26,525 nt of DNA from assembly GCA_030705725.1 (NCBI GenBank), contig JAUZPW010000001.1, positions 1-26,525 of the forward strand, read 5' to 3'. Made by a program: the position numbers and the translations under genes. This stretch comes from Bacillota bacterium (GTDB taxonomy: Bacteria > Bacillota > Clostridia > Oscillospirales > Butyricicoccaceae). The notes below the pieces were generated by a model. The model saw only the letters and a program-made list of their open reading frames with translations. It was not told the DNA's origin and did not search any database. Shown one piece after another: positions 16,456 to 23,486 of the stretch (positions are counted from its first letter, which is position 1; the number at the start of each line of letters is the position of its first letter).

Positions 16456-17433
16456 TCAGCGTTCCTCGCGGAAATAGTTATAGCCGCAGCTTTGCGGTAT
16501 TCGATGCTCGCGGGACTGGCGAATGCTGGTGGCCACAAGGACAACCACGGTTGCGGCATACGGAAGCGTGCCGTAAATCTGCATCGGAATTCCGAGCGGA
16601 AGATAAAGTCGTAAAATTGACAGCCCGCCGAAAACGAGCGAACCTAAAAGCGCTCTGGACGGATTCCAAGTTGCGAAGATAACCAGAGCAACGGCAATCC
16701 ACCCCATGCCGTTAATGCAGTTATGCACCCAGATTCCGGAGCACGTCACCATAACCACATACATCCCGCCTATTCCGCAGATGCCTCCGCCGACGCAGGT
16801 CGCGATATACTTGAAAAGAGTAACGTTTATGCCCGCGGCGTCGGCCGTCGCGGGATTTTCCCCTACCGCGCGCAAATTTAACCCCGCCCTCGTTTTGTTT
16901 AATAAATAAGCCATAGCGGCGGCAATTATAACTCCCAGATAAACTAGAATGTTGTAGTTGAAGAGCAGTTTGCCGAAAAACGGGATAGAAGAAAGCCCCG
17001 GTATGCTGATTCCCAAAAAAGCATCCTTTATTTTGTTTCCGACGCCGGCATAGCCGCTGGCGGTGGTATTCGCCATGACCTCGCCGAAGAAGTTCCCGAA
17101 TCCCGCGCCGAAGATAGTAAGCGCGAGGCCTGTGACATTCTGATTTGCTCTCATGGTTACCGTAAGGAAGCTGTATATAAGCGCTCCGAAAGCGCCGGAG
17201 AAAAAGGCGCATATAACCGCAATAAGTACGGCCAGGGCTCCGGAAGGAGCAGTTACGAATTTTTCATAATAGAAGGCTCCCGCAAGGCCCGCTACGCCGC
17301 CCATAAACATCATGCCCTCGACGCCCAGGTTCAGATTTCCTGATTTTTCTGTAAGAATCTCTCCGAGCGTTCCGAAAAGAAGCGGGGTCCCCGCAAGCAC
17401 GGCGGCATAAAGCAAATTTATGAGCTTATCCAT
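16456..17433 (-). CDS. ABC importer permease, NupQ/BMP-associated type
   Basis: A 325-residue integral membrane permease of the BPD_transp_2 family with about nine hydrophobic segments. LFGTLGEILTEKSGNLNLGVEGMM near the N terminus is the hallmark of the second permease of nucleoside/BMP systems. NLRAVGENPATADAAGI is the coupling-helix region contacting the ATPase. The ATG at 17433, with AAAGGAG upstream, is preferred over the longer frame. It overlaps the preceding permease by 8 bases. It forms a heterodimeric channel with that permease. The expected cargo is purine bases or nucleosides from context. Confidence 0.9.
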   Translation of the reverse strand: MDKLINLLYAAVLAGTPLLFGTLGEILTEKSGNLNLGVEGMMFMGGVAGLAGAFYYEKFVTAPSGALAVLIAVICAFFSGAFGALIYSFLTVTMRANQNVTGLALTIFGAGFGNFFGEVMANTTASGYAGVGNKIKDAFLGISIPGLSSIPFFGKLLFNYNILVYLGVIIAAAMAYLLNKTRAGLNLRAVGENPATADAAGINVTLFKYIATCVGGGICGIGGMYVVMVTCSGIWVHNCINGMGWIAVALVIFATWNPSRALLGSLVFGGLSILRLYLPLGIPMQIYGTLPYAATVVVLVATSIRQSREHRIPQSCGYNYFREER

Positions 17434-18538
17434 TGCTGCGCTCCTTTCTGCCTTTGAAAACAAGCCTGTAATTAATAAAGAATTCGCAGCCCAGCATAAA
17501 AAACAGTATAACTCCGGTCAAAACCTCCGCGGCCGAAGCCGGAATCTTAAAAGTTGTCTGTATGCGGTTCGCACCTTTTTCAAGTATTGCAAGCGCGAAA
17601 GACACAAATATCATAATAATGGGGTTGAGCTTTGAAAGCCAGGCAACCGTGATGGCCGTAAACCCTACTCCTCCGGCCGTGTTTTCCGTAAGCGTAAAGT
17701 CCGAGCCCGAAACCTGCATAAAGCCCGTAATCCCGGCGATAGCTCCCGAAATAAACATGGTCCGGATAATAATTTTCGAAACATTCATACCCGCGTACCG
17801 CGCCGTGTTTGTGCTTTCGCCAACGACCGCCGTTTCAAACCCCTGCTTTGAGTGCGTAAGATAAATATATGCCGCAGCCGCGAGCAGGATGGCTAAAACC
17901 CATCCGATATGTACGCCGAAAAGCTTCGGGAGTTTAGCCTCTGCGGTAAACATAGAGATTTTCGGAAAACCGCTTCTTGGATTTTTCCAGGGGCCGTTTT
18001 GCAGATATTGCTCGATCCCCAAAGCAATGTAGTTAAGCATCAGGGTGAAAAGCGTCTCGTTTGTATCCCATTTTGCCTTAAAGAAAGCGGGAATAAGCCC
18101 CCAAATGCCTCCTGCGACAATAGCGGCTATACACATAACGATAAGCAAAAGCCAATGCGGCATTGATTTATATTGAAAAAGTGCGAAATAAGCCGCCCCC
18201 ATAGCTCCCGCCAGAATCTGGCCCTCGGCCCCGATGTTCCAGAAACGCATCCTGAAAGCCAGCGCGACAGCAATTGCCGCGCTTAAAAGCGGAACAGCGG
18301 TTTTTACGGTTTCCTTAAAGACCGTTTTGGTGCCGAGCGCACCCTTGAGCATATCGGCATATACGTAAAACGGATTGTGGCCGAGAGTAATAATGAGCAA
18401 AGCTCCGGTAAAAAGAGCAAGAACCACGGCGGCTGACCTTATAAGTGCCGCATTTCTTCTTGAAATATCGGCGCGCTTCGTTATTCTGATAAAAGGTTCT
18501 TTCCGGCTGTTATCAGGCTGAGAGGCTAATGGTCTCAT
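17426..18538 (-). CDS. ABC importer permease, NupP/BMP-associated type
   Basis: A 370-residue permease of the same family with a longer cytoplasmic N terminus and about ten hydrophobic segments. FRMRFWNIGAEGQILAGAMG and TAVVGESTNTARYAGMNV are typical for the first permease of BMP/nucleoside importers. The ATG overlaps the ATPase stop as ATGA, with GGAGG upstream, so translation is coupled. It partners the permease encoded downstream and the ATPase encoded upstream. Confidence 0.9.
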   Translation of the reverse strand: MRPLASQPDNSRKEPFIRITKRADISRRNAALIRSAAVVLALFTGALLIITLGHNPFYVYADMLKGALGTKTVFKETVKTAVPLLSAAIAVALAFRMRFWNIGAEGQILAGAMGAAYFALFQYKSMPHWLLLIVMCIAAIVAGGIWGLIPAFFKAKWDTNETLFTLMLNYIALGIEQYLQNGPWKNPRSGFPKISMFTAEAKLPKLFGVHIGWVLAILLAAAAYIYLTHSKQGFETAVVGESTNTARYAGMNVSKIIIRTMFISGAIAGITGFMQVSGSDFTLTENTAGGVGFTAITVAWLSKLNPIIMIFVSFALAILEKGANRIQTTFKIPASAAEVLTGVILFFMLGCEFFINYRLVFKGRKERSNG

Positions 18539-20082
18539 AAATCAGCCTCCTTTAGCGCGTCGATATGCGTCATCTTAAGTCCGATTTCTTCCTTAGTAGC
18601 CTGAGAGGCGTCCAAAATGCCGCTTACTCTGCCGCCGCAAAGCACGATAATCCAGTCGCAAAGCTCAAGCAGCACGTCCAAGTCCTCGCCGATATAAAGA
18701 ACGGCGACTCCTTTTTTCTTTTGCTCGTTTAATAAGTCGTAAATCCTGTATGACGAATTTATATCAAGGCCCCTTACGGGGTAAGCTGCGATAAGCACCA
18801 TCGGTTTGGATGCGATCTCCCTGCCAAGCAGCACCTTCTGAACATTTCCGCCGGATAAAAGCCGCACCGGCGCGTTTAATCCGGGAGTCACGATCTCAAG
18901 GCTCCCCACTATATCCTTAGCAAGCGCCCGAGGCGTTTTTCTGTCTAAAAAAGGCCCTTTACCGATTTTATAGCTTTTTAGCATTGTATTGTCTACAATG
19001 TCCATTGAGGCGACAAGCCCCATTCCCAGCCGGTCTTCGGGGACAAACGCCATGGAGATTCCGCTGCGGATTATCTCGGTCGGAGTAAGCCCCACTATAT
19101 TCAGGTTCTCCCCTTCTGGCCTGCTTAAGCAAATTGCTCCCTGCTGAACGGGACAAAGCCCGGTTATAGCTTCGCAAAGCTCCTTCTGGCCGCTTCCGGC
19201 AATTCCGGCCACACCCATGATTTCACCGCTGCGAAGAGTGAAGCTTACATTGTCGAGAGCCTTAATTCCGTCGGAATTAAGGCAGGTTAACCCTTCTATT
19301 TTAAGCGCCTCCTGCCCGTTTTCTGCGGGCTGCGGGCGGTTTATCTTCAAACTTACGGCATGCCCCACCATCATTTCGGTCAGGTTCTGCCGGTTCGCAT
19401 CCTTTGTTTCAACCGTGCCGACGACCTGCCCTTTGCGCAGAATCGCCACGCGGTCGGACACGGACAGCACCTCGTGCATTTTGTGAGTAATTATTATGAT
19501 TGCTTTATTGTCCGCCTTCATTTTCCGGAGGACGTCGAAAAGCCTGTCGGTCTCCTGAGGCGTGAGCACCGCCGTAGGCTCGTCAAGTATCAAAATGTCT
19601 GCTCCCCGGTAAAGCACCTTTATAATCTCCACCGTCTGCTTTTCGCTTACGGACATATTGTATATTTTTTTGTTCGGGTCTACCCGGAAGCCATACTTCT
19701 GACTGATTTCGCGTATCTCTCCGGCAAGCGCGGCCCTGTTTATCTTTGCTTTGCCGGGCAGGCCGAGAATAATGTTTTCAGCCGCCGTAAGCACGTCGAC
19801 GAGCTTGAAATGCTGGTGAATCATTCCGATTCCAAGAGAAAAAGCATCTTTTGGGGAGCCTATTCTTACTTCCTGGCCGTTTACGAATATCTGCCCTTCA
19901 TCCGGATAATAAATGCCGGAAAGCATATTCATCAGCGTGGTTTTCCCGCTGCCGTTCTCGCCCAAAAGCGCGAGTATTTCGCCCCTGCGCACTTCAAGGC
20001 TTACTTTATCGTTTGCGACTACACGGCCGAACCGTTTAACGACATTACTAAGCAATACTGCGGTTTCTGTTTGCTTTACCAA
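18535..20082 (-). CDS. ABC importer ATPase with two nucleotide-binding domains
   Basis: A 515-residue double ATPase of the RbsA/NupO type. Domain 1 has Walker A GENGSGKT (41-48), signature MSVSEKQTVEI and Walker B ILILDEPTA. Domain 2 has GIAGSGQKE in place of Walker A, signature LLSGGNVQK, and VLIAAYPVRGLD in place of the usual Walker B glutamate region. The second half is therefore degenerate, as is normal in this family. The TTG at 20082 is favoured because a G-rich site (AAGGGGGGG) lies just upstream; the ATG at 20100 begins inside that site. It drives the two permeases that follow and works with the lipoprotein encoded upstream. Confidence 0.9.
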   Translation of the reverse strand: MVKQTETAVLLSNVVKRFGRVVANDKVSLEVRRGEILALLGENGSGKTTLMNMLSGIYYPDEGQIFVNGQEVRIGSPKDAFSLGIGMIHQHFKLVDVLTAAENIILGLPGKAKINRAALAGEIREISQKYGFRVDPNKKIYNMSVSEKQTVEIIKVLYRGADILILDEPTAVLTPQETDRLFDVLRKMKADNKAIIIITHKMHEVLSVSDRVAILRKGQVVGTVETKDANRQNLTEMMVGHAVSLKINRPQPAENGQEALKIEGLTCLNSDGIKALDNVSFTLRSGEIMGVAGIAGSGQKELCEAITGLCPVQQGAICLSRPEGENLNIVGLTPTEIIRSGISMAFVPEDRLGMGLVASMDIVDNTMLKSYKIGKGPFLDRKTPRALAKDIVGSLEIVTPGLNAPVRLLSGGNVQKVLLGREIASKPMVLIAAYPVRGLDINSSYRIYDLLNEQKKKGVAVLYIGEDLDVLLELCDWIIVLCGGRVSGILDASQATKEEIGLKMTHIDALKEADL

Positions 20083-20114
20083 AAGACACCCCCCCTTCAT
20101 AATGCTTTATAGCC

Positions 20115-20145
20115 CGGAACGAGAACGTAAAACGTTCTCGTTCCG
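20115..20145 (-). other. 14-bp perfect hairpin between the binding-protein and ATPase genes
   Basis: CGGAACGAGAACGT (20115-20128) and its exact complement (20132-20145) flank a 3-base loop. There is no U-tract, so it is not a classical terminator. In this position, after a highly needed binding protein, such hairpins usually protect the upstream mRNA 3' end after processing and lower downstream expression. Confidence 0.65.
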
Positions 20146-20156
20146 AACACGGTTAT

Positions 20157-21326
20157 TTACTGGCTTACAACAGTAATGCCTTTAAGAACCTTGTCAAACT
20201 TGGGAGCGCTGCCCGGATCTTCATAGGTTTCGCCCGACTTCACAACTTCGGTTCCATTGTTGTCGTAAAGCGGTCCCGTAAATACGTCCCAGCCGCCGAG
20301 GATTTTATCTCTTGCTTTCTTGATGGCGTCGGCTGTCCCGCCGGCAACCGTGGCTTCGTTCAGCGCCGATACGTCTACAACGCCCTCGGCCAGTCCCTGT
20401 GACCAGTCGGCGGGGATAGTTTCACCGTTAACAACGCTTTTTACCGCATAAGTCAGATAAACGCTCCAGTCCCATACGGCCGAGGTTAAAACGGCTTTCG
20501 GGGCGGCGGCTATCATATCGGAGTTGTACCCTACGCCCCAGATCCCTTTGGACTCTGCCGTGGTCTGGGTTGCGGTGCTGTCGCAGTGCTGGCCTAAAAC
20601 GTCGCATCCCCTGTCGATAAGCGCCTGAGCCGCCTGGGATTCAGCCGTCGGATTATTCCAGCTGTTCGTATAAATAACGTCCATTGTCACCTTGGGGTTA
20701 ACCGAAAGAGCGCCGAGATAGAAAGAGTCGAAGCCGCTGATGCACTCCGCGAAAGGCTGTGCGGAAACATATCCGAGCTTGTTTGTCTTTGTTTTTAACC
20801 CGGCGGCTATGCCCGAAAGGTAGCGCGCCTGATAGATCTTGCCGAAATAGTTGTGCACGTTTTTAAGGCCGGAGCTTGCGGCCTGAAAGCCTGTTGCATG
20901 GCAGAACTGAATATTCGGATACTCGGCGGCAACCGCAAGCACATAGTCCTCGAAGCCGAAGCTGGTAGCAAAAATAATGTTGCAGCCTTGCTCAGCCAGC
21001 TCGCGAAGCGCGCTTTCGCAGGAATCGTCCTCCTTGATATTATACTTGTTGACGATCTGATCATCTCGGAGATTAAGGTTTTTCTGCATTTTTTTGGTAC
21101 CAAGATCATGGTTATATGTATAACCCTTGTCGCTGGGGTCTGAGATATGGACAAAACCGATCTTGATGTTGTCAAGCGTAACCTTACCTGCGGGTTGAGT
21201 GCCCTGTGCGGAGCCTGACGCTGTATTGGTGTCTGCCGAAGAACTGGTTTGGGCCTTCTTGCCGGAGCATGCCGCGAAGGATAGTACCATTGCAAGAACT
21301 AAAACAATTGCCAGTGGCTTTCTCAT
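20157..21326 (-). CDS. BMP family substrate-binding lipoprotein
   Basis: A 389-residue ABC importer binding protein. A lipoprotein signal peptide ends in LSFAAC with the modified Cys20, followed by a Ser/Thr-rich linker. The mature part has BMP-family features: KIGFVHISDPSDKGYTYNHD at the start of lobe 1, FATSFGFEDYVLAVA and FCHATGFQA, and QHCDSTATQ near the ligand cleft. The ATG at 21326 has GGAG 8 bases upstream. BMP proteins bind nucleosides or other purine-like ligands. The operon contains no nucleoside phosphorylase, so a free base (guanine, xanthine, urate) is a fair alternative cargo. First gene after the purine riboswitch. Confidence 0.93.
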   Translation of the reverse strand: MRKPLAIVLVLAMVLSFAACSGKKAQTSSSADTNTASGSAQGTQPAGKVTLDNIKIGFVHISDPSDKGYTYNHDLGTKKMQKNLNLRDDQIVNKYNIKEDDSCESALRELAEQGCNIIFATSFGFEDYVLAVAAEYPNIQFCHATGFQAASSGLKNVHNYFGKIYQARYLSGIAAGLKTKTNKLGYVSAQPFAECISGFDSFYLGALSVNPKVTMDVIYTNSWNNPTAESQAAQALIDRGCDVLGQHCDSTATQTTAESKGIWGVGYNSDMIAAAPKAVLTSAVWDWSVYLTYAVKSVVNGETIPADWSQGLAEGVVDVSALNEATVAGGTADAIKKARDKILGGWDVFTGPLYDNNGTEVVKSGETYEDPGSAPKFDKVLKGITVVSQ

Positions 21327-21390
21327 TTCATCATCTCCAAATTTATTTACGCCGCGAAAAGCAGCGTTAATTCTTCTTTTTTGTCTGGAA

Positions 21391-21421
21391 ACTCTCCACA
21401 AAAAAATTAAAAACTGCCAAA
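21391..21421 (-). terminator. U-rich tract of the purine riboswitch expression platform
   Basis: In the transcript GGCAG (21418-21414) is followed by five U, two A and seven U (to 21400). The segment GGCAGUUU can pair with AAACUACC (21482-21475) in P3/L3 of the aptamer, with one A-C mismatch. No other good upstream partner was found. It would thus form a terminator only when the aptamer is open. A further hairpin, ACGCUGC-UUUUC-GCGGCGU (21367-21349), lies before the ribosome binding site. Confidence 0.4.
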
Positions 21422-21453
21422 ATATACGTCATAGTGCTTCACGAAGACATGAA

Positions 21454-21519
21454 GACTTATAGACAACTATTTACGGTAGTTTGTAGAAACGCTCAACCAA
21501 TTTTGGGCATATATAAATC
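21454..21519 (-). promoter_or_regulatory. Purine riboswitch aptamer, guanine-type (C74), variant
   Basis: Read on the minus strand and numbered as in B. subtilis xpt. P1 is GAUUUAUA (21519-21512) with UAUAAGUC (21461-21454), 8 bp including one G-U. J1/2 is UAU. P2 is GCCCAA with UUGAGC, containing the same C-A mismatch as xpt. L2 ends in UGG and J2/3 is the invariant UUUCUAC (21489-21483). L3 is CCGUAAA (21476-21470), identical to consensus and able to form the two G-C loop-loop pairs. J3/1 is CUAU with C74 at 21462, the guanine-class specificity base. Unusual points: L2 is one base short, position 54 is A rather than C, and position 73 is U rather than A. It sits between a good promoter and the BMP gene and should control the whole import/guaD/xdh operon. 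Confidence 0.85.
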
Positions 21520-21542
21520 CCGATAATATTCTGTTTGTTTCA

Positions 21543-21571
21543 ATTGTACTATTTATTTTTATTTAATGCAA
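21543..21571 (-). promoter_or_regulatory. Promoter of the purine import and xdh operon
   Basis: On the minus strand TTGCAT (21571-21566), a 17-base spacer and TACAAT (21548-21543). The predicted start near 21536 places the riboswitch P1 about 17 bases into the transcript, as expected. Confidence 0.65.
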
Positions 21572-21588
21572 TATTTTATTCATGGGCA

Positions 21589-21626
21589 ATACAAATTCTT
21601 TTTGCTATCCAAAAAATTTTTGTATT
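21589..21626. repeat. AT-rich inverted repeat after the UPF0126 gene
   Basis: AATACAAA (21589-21596) and TTTGTATT (21619-21626) are exact complements, and the interior adds about six more A-U/G-U pairs. It follows the UPF0126 stop and may act as a weak transcript end. There is no clean U-tract, so readthrough into the purine operon is possible. Confidence 0.4.
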
Positions 21627-21645
21627 TTCTGTGTATGTCACCCGG

Positions 21646-22281
21646 TCATTCAATATTTCCGGCGCGCGGCAAATTCCATTTGAAGTATGCGGATAAAAAT
21701 CGAAGCAGAACAATTACCGCAATGCCTGTAAGCATTGAGAAGGTGCTGCCCGCGTTATGCCACATTAATACGCATATGACGGCGCCGGCGATTGAAGCGC
21801 AGGCGTAGACGTGCTTTACAAATATGTACGGCGTGTTGCCGGCGAGCAGGTCGCGCAGGACTCCGCCGCCCACGCCGGTTATAACGCCGACAAACACCAG
21901 TAAAAAACAGTTAAAACCGTTCGATTTTTCATACGCGGTATAAATCCCCGTGACGGTAAACACTCCAAGTCCCAGAGTATCCATTATAAATAAAATTCTC
22001 TCGTATATGGTGCGGTTGCGGGTTAAATATTTGTTTGCCCCAGGTATAAATATTAATATTGCCGTGAATATGGAAATCAACGCGTATACAGGGTTTTGAA
22101 AAGTTTTCGGCGGCGTTATCCCCAAAGTCAGGTCTCTGATGATGCCGCCGCCCACGGCGGTCGTCAGTCCCAGGATCACGACTCCGAAAATATCCATTTT
22201 CTTTTTCAAGCCCGTCATTGCTCCTGAAAAAGTGAATGCAACGGTTCCGACGATCTCAAGCAAAAAAATCAAGGTTTCCAT
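21646..22281 (-). CDS. UPF0126/TRIC-like membrane protein, probable glycine transporter
   Basis: A 211-residue membrane protein with two tandem UPF0126 repeats. Repeat 1 contains GTVAFTFSGAMTGLKK and AVGGGIIRDLTLGITPP; repeat 2 contains GLGVFTVTGIYTAYEK and GVGGGVLRDLLAGNTPY. Each repeat has three hydrophobic helices. The ATG at 22281 follows GGAG by 8 bases; the longer open frame from 22377 lies inside the riboswitch. UPF0126 genes are often preceded by glycine riboswitches, and E. coli members have been proposed as glycine transporters. The leader here is a full glycine riboswitch, so glycine export or uptake is the best guess. Direction of transport cannot be read from sequence. Confidence 0.88.
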   Translation of the reverse strand: METLIFLLEIVGTVAFTFSGAMTGLKKKMDIFGVVILGLTTAVGGGIIRDLTLGITPPKTFQNPVYALISIFTAILIFIPGANKYLTRNRTIYERILFIMDTLGLGVFTVTGIYTAYEKSNGFNCFLLVFVGVITGVGGGVLRDLLAGNTPYIFVKHVYACASIAGAVICVLMWHNAGSTFSMLTGIAVIVLLRFLSAYFKWNLPRAGNIE

Positions 22282-22296
22282 ATCTTTTTCTCCAAT

Positions 22297-22337
22297 AAAA
22301 AAGCACATCGGTACTAAATATAGTGTACGCGATGTGC
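22297..22337 (-). terminator. Glycine riboswitch expression-platform terminator
   Basis: In the transcript GCACAUCG (22337-22330) pairs with CGAUGUGC (22310-22303). An inner GUAC/GUAC pair extends the stem past one bulged C, the loop is 10 bases, and UUUUUU (22302-22297) follows. Its 5' arm shares two bases (22336-22337) with the 3' strand of aptamer 2 P1, so glycine binding should block it and switch the gene on. Confidence 0.88.
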
Positions 22338-22489
22338 TCTGTCTTGGTACCTGAAAGATTCTTTTGCATAAAAACAAAATTACTTCGTCGGTGCATCAAA
22401 TGCTTTCCAGAGCTCTGTCCGGATTCAGTCCTTTTACCTGAGAGTTTCTGCCCCTTCGGTGCTTCCCGCTGAAAGTCTCTCCCGAATCC
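22336..22489 (-). promoter_or_regulatory. Tandem glycine riboswitch
   Basis: Two glycine aptamers on the minus strand. Aptamer 1 has P1 GGAUUC (22489-22484) with GAAUCC (22426-22421), GGGAGAG pairing with CUCUC, the conserved GCACCGAAGGGGCA core, and CUCAGGUAAAAGGAC before the closing strand. Aptamer 2 has P1 GCUCUG (22413-22408) with CAGAGC (22341-22336), GAAAG pairing with CUUUC, the core GCACCGACGAAG, and UCAGGUACCAAGA. The linker between them is short, as usual for the cooperative tandem form. With the terminator after it, this reads as a glycine-induced ON switch for the UPF0126 gene. Confidence 0.93.
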
Positions 22490-22508
22490 ATCATCCATAT
22501 TTGAAATT

Positions 22509-22537
22509 ATGATAATATATTTTTATTTAAATGTCAA
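22509..22537 (-). promoter_or_regulatory. Promoter of the glycine riboswitch-UPF0126 unit
   Basis: On the minus strand a perfect -35 box TTGACA (22537-22532), a 17-base spacer and TATCAT (22514-22509). The predicted start near 22502 is just ahead of the first aptamer. Confidence 0.7.
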
Positions 22538-22590
22538 ATTTTATATAATATAATATTGTTTGTTTACTTATAAGAAGCTCTATTACTGTT

Positions 22591-22620
22591 GCTGCTATTT
22601 GCAGCTTTTTCTTTTATAAT
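22591..22620 (+). other. Short hairpin plus T-tract, then TATAAT, before the MBL gene
   Basis: GCTGC-TATTT-GCAGC (22591-22605) is followed by TTTTTCTTTT and then a perfect TATAAT (22615-22620). The stem is only 5 bp and no matching -35 box stands 17 bases upstream. Either a small leader terminator or the -10 of the MBL promoter; not resolved. Confidence 0.3.
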
Positions 22621-22663
22621 ATCTGTGGTATATTAAAAAACAAACTCTGAAAGGATAATCGCT

Positions 22664-23410
22664 ATGGAATGCATCAAAATATTGCCGCTCAGCTTTCGTT
22701 CCGAAGGCGAAAAAGCAAGGATATACCCGGCTGTGTTAAAAGACGCAAACGGCCTTACGCTGGTTGACTGCGGCTGTCCGCAGCATCTGCCCGAAATAGA
22801 AAAGGTTATGGAACAGGCAGGTCTAAAAATCAATGAAATCGTCAGGATAATTATTACGCACCATGATTACGATCACATGGGCGCATTAAAGGAAATAACG
22901 GAAAAGTACGGCGGAATAGAAGTTTTCTGTTCTGAGGCTCAGAAACCTTTTGTTACGGGCAAAGCAAAATCCCTGCGGCTTATCCAGGCGGAGGAAAAAG
23001 AAAAGTATCTGACCGACGCGCAGAAAAAAGAAAGCAAAGTATTCATGGATATGCTGAAATCAGTTAAAACCGTCGATTCCGCATCATCCGTAAACAGCGG
23101 CGATATTCTGCCTGTGTGCGGCGGCCTTCAGGTAATCGATACAAGCGGACACATGCCCGGCCATATAAGCCTGTACTCTATCCGGGAAAAGACTTTGATT
23201 GCGGGGGACGCGCTGAGTATTTATAACGGAAAGCTGAATATTCCGCACCCTGAATATACAATGGATATGCCGATGGCGCTTAAATCCATTGAAAAGCTTA
23301 TAAATTTAGACATTGAGAAAATAATCTGCTACCACGGCGGAATATATGCCGACAGCGCGAATAATATCAGGTCCGATTTTGAGAAAATAGTAAGTAATAA
23401 TAGAGCTTAG
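22664..23410 (+). CDS. MBL-fold metallohydrolase
   Basis: A 248-residue metallo-beta-lactamase-fold protein. The metal motif is THHDYDHMG, an HxDxDH variant that is common in uncharacterised bacterial MBL hydrolases. Further motifs are VDCGCP (strand with metal-near Asp), DTSGHMPGHISLY (third metal His), IAGDAL (bridging Asp) and CYHGG (last His). AAAGGA lies upstream of the ATG. The substrate is unknown. Glyoxalase-like, lactonase and quorum-quenching types share the fold and cannot be told apart here. It stands alone on the plus strand, followed by a terminator, with no visible tie to the purine genes. Confidence 0.85.
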   Translation: MECIKILPLSFRSEGEKARIYPAVLKDANGLTLVDCGCPQHLPEIEKVMEQAGLKINEIVRIIITHHDYDHMGALKEITEKYGGIEVFCSEAQKPFVTGKAKSLRLIQAEEKEKYLTDAQKKESKVFMDMLKSVKTVDSASSVNSGDILPVCGGLQVIDTSGHMPGHISLYSIREKTLIAGDALSIYNGKLNIPHPEYTMDMPMALKSIEKLINLDIEKIICYHGGIYADSANNIRSDFEKIVSNNRA

Positions 23411-23415
23411 TTTTT

Positions 23416-23464
23416 ACGAACAATGGGGGCTATTTTTAAAACGGCTCCCATCGTTCGTTTTTTT
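23416..23464 (+). terminator. Intrinsic terminator of the MBL gene
   Basis: ACGAAC then ATGGG (23416-23427) pairs with CCCAT then GTTCGT (to 23458), with one mismatch between the two helices. A TTTTTTT tract follows on the plus strand. No U-tract exists on the minus strand, so it serves the MBL gene. Confidence 0.8.
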
Positions 23465-23486
23465 ATAAGGTTAAGGACTAAATCGT

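Noticed and set aside
19360..20112. Plus-strand open frame of 250 codons opposite the ABC ATPase
   Set aside because: Antisense to a clear double ATPase gene; no family motif and no ribosome binding site.
22282..22377. N-terminal extension of the UPF0126 protein
   Set aside because: The extension is encoded by riboswitch and terminator sequence; the ATG at 22281 has its own GGAG site and matches the family N terminus.
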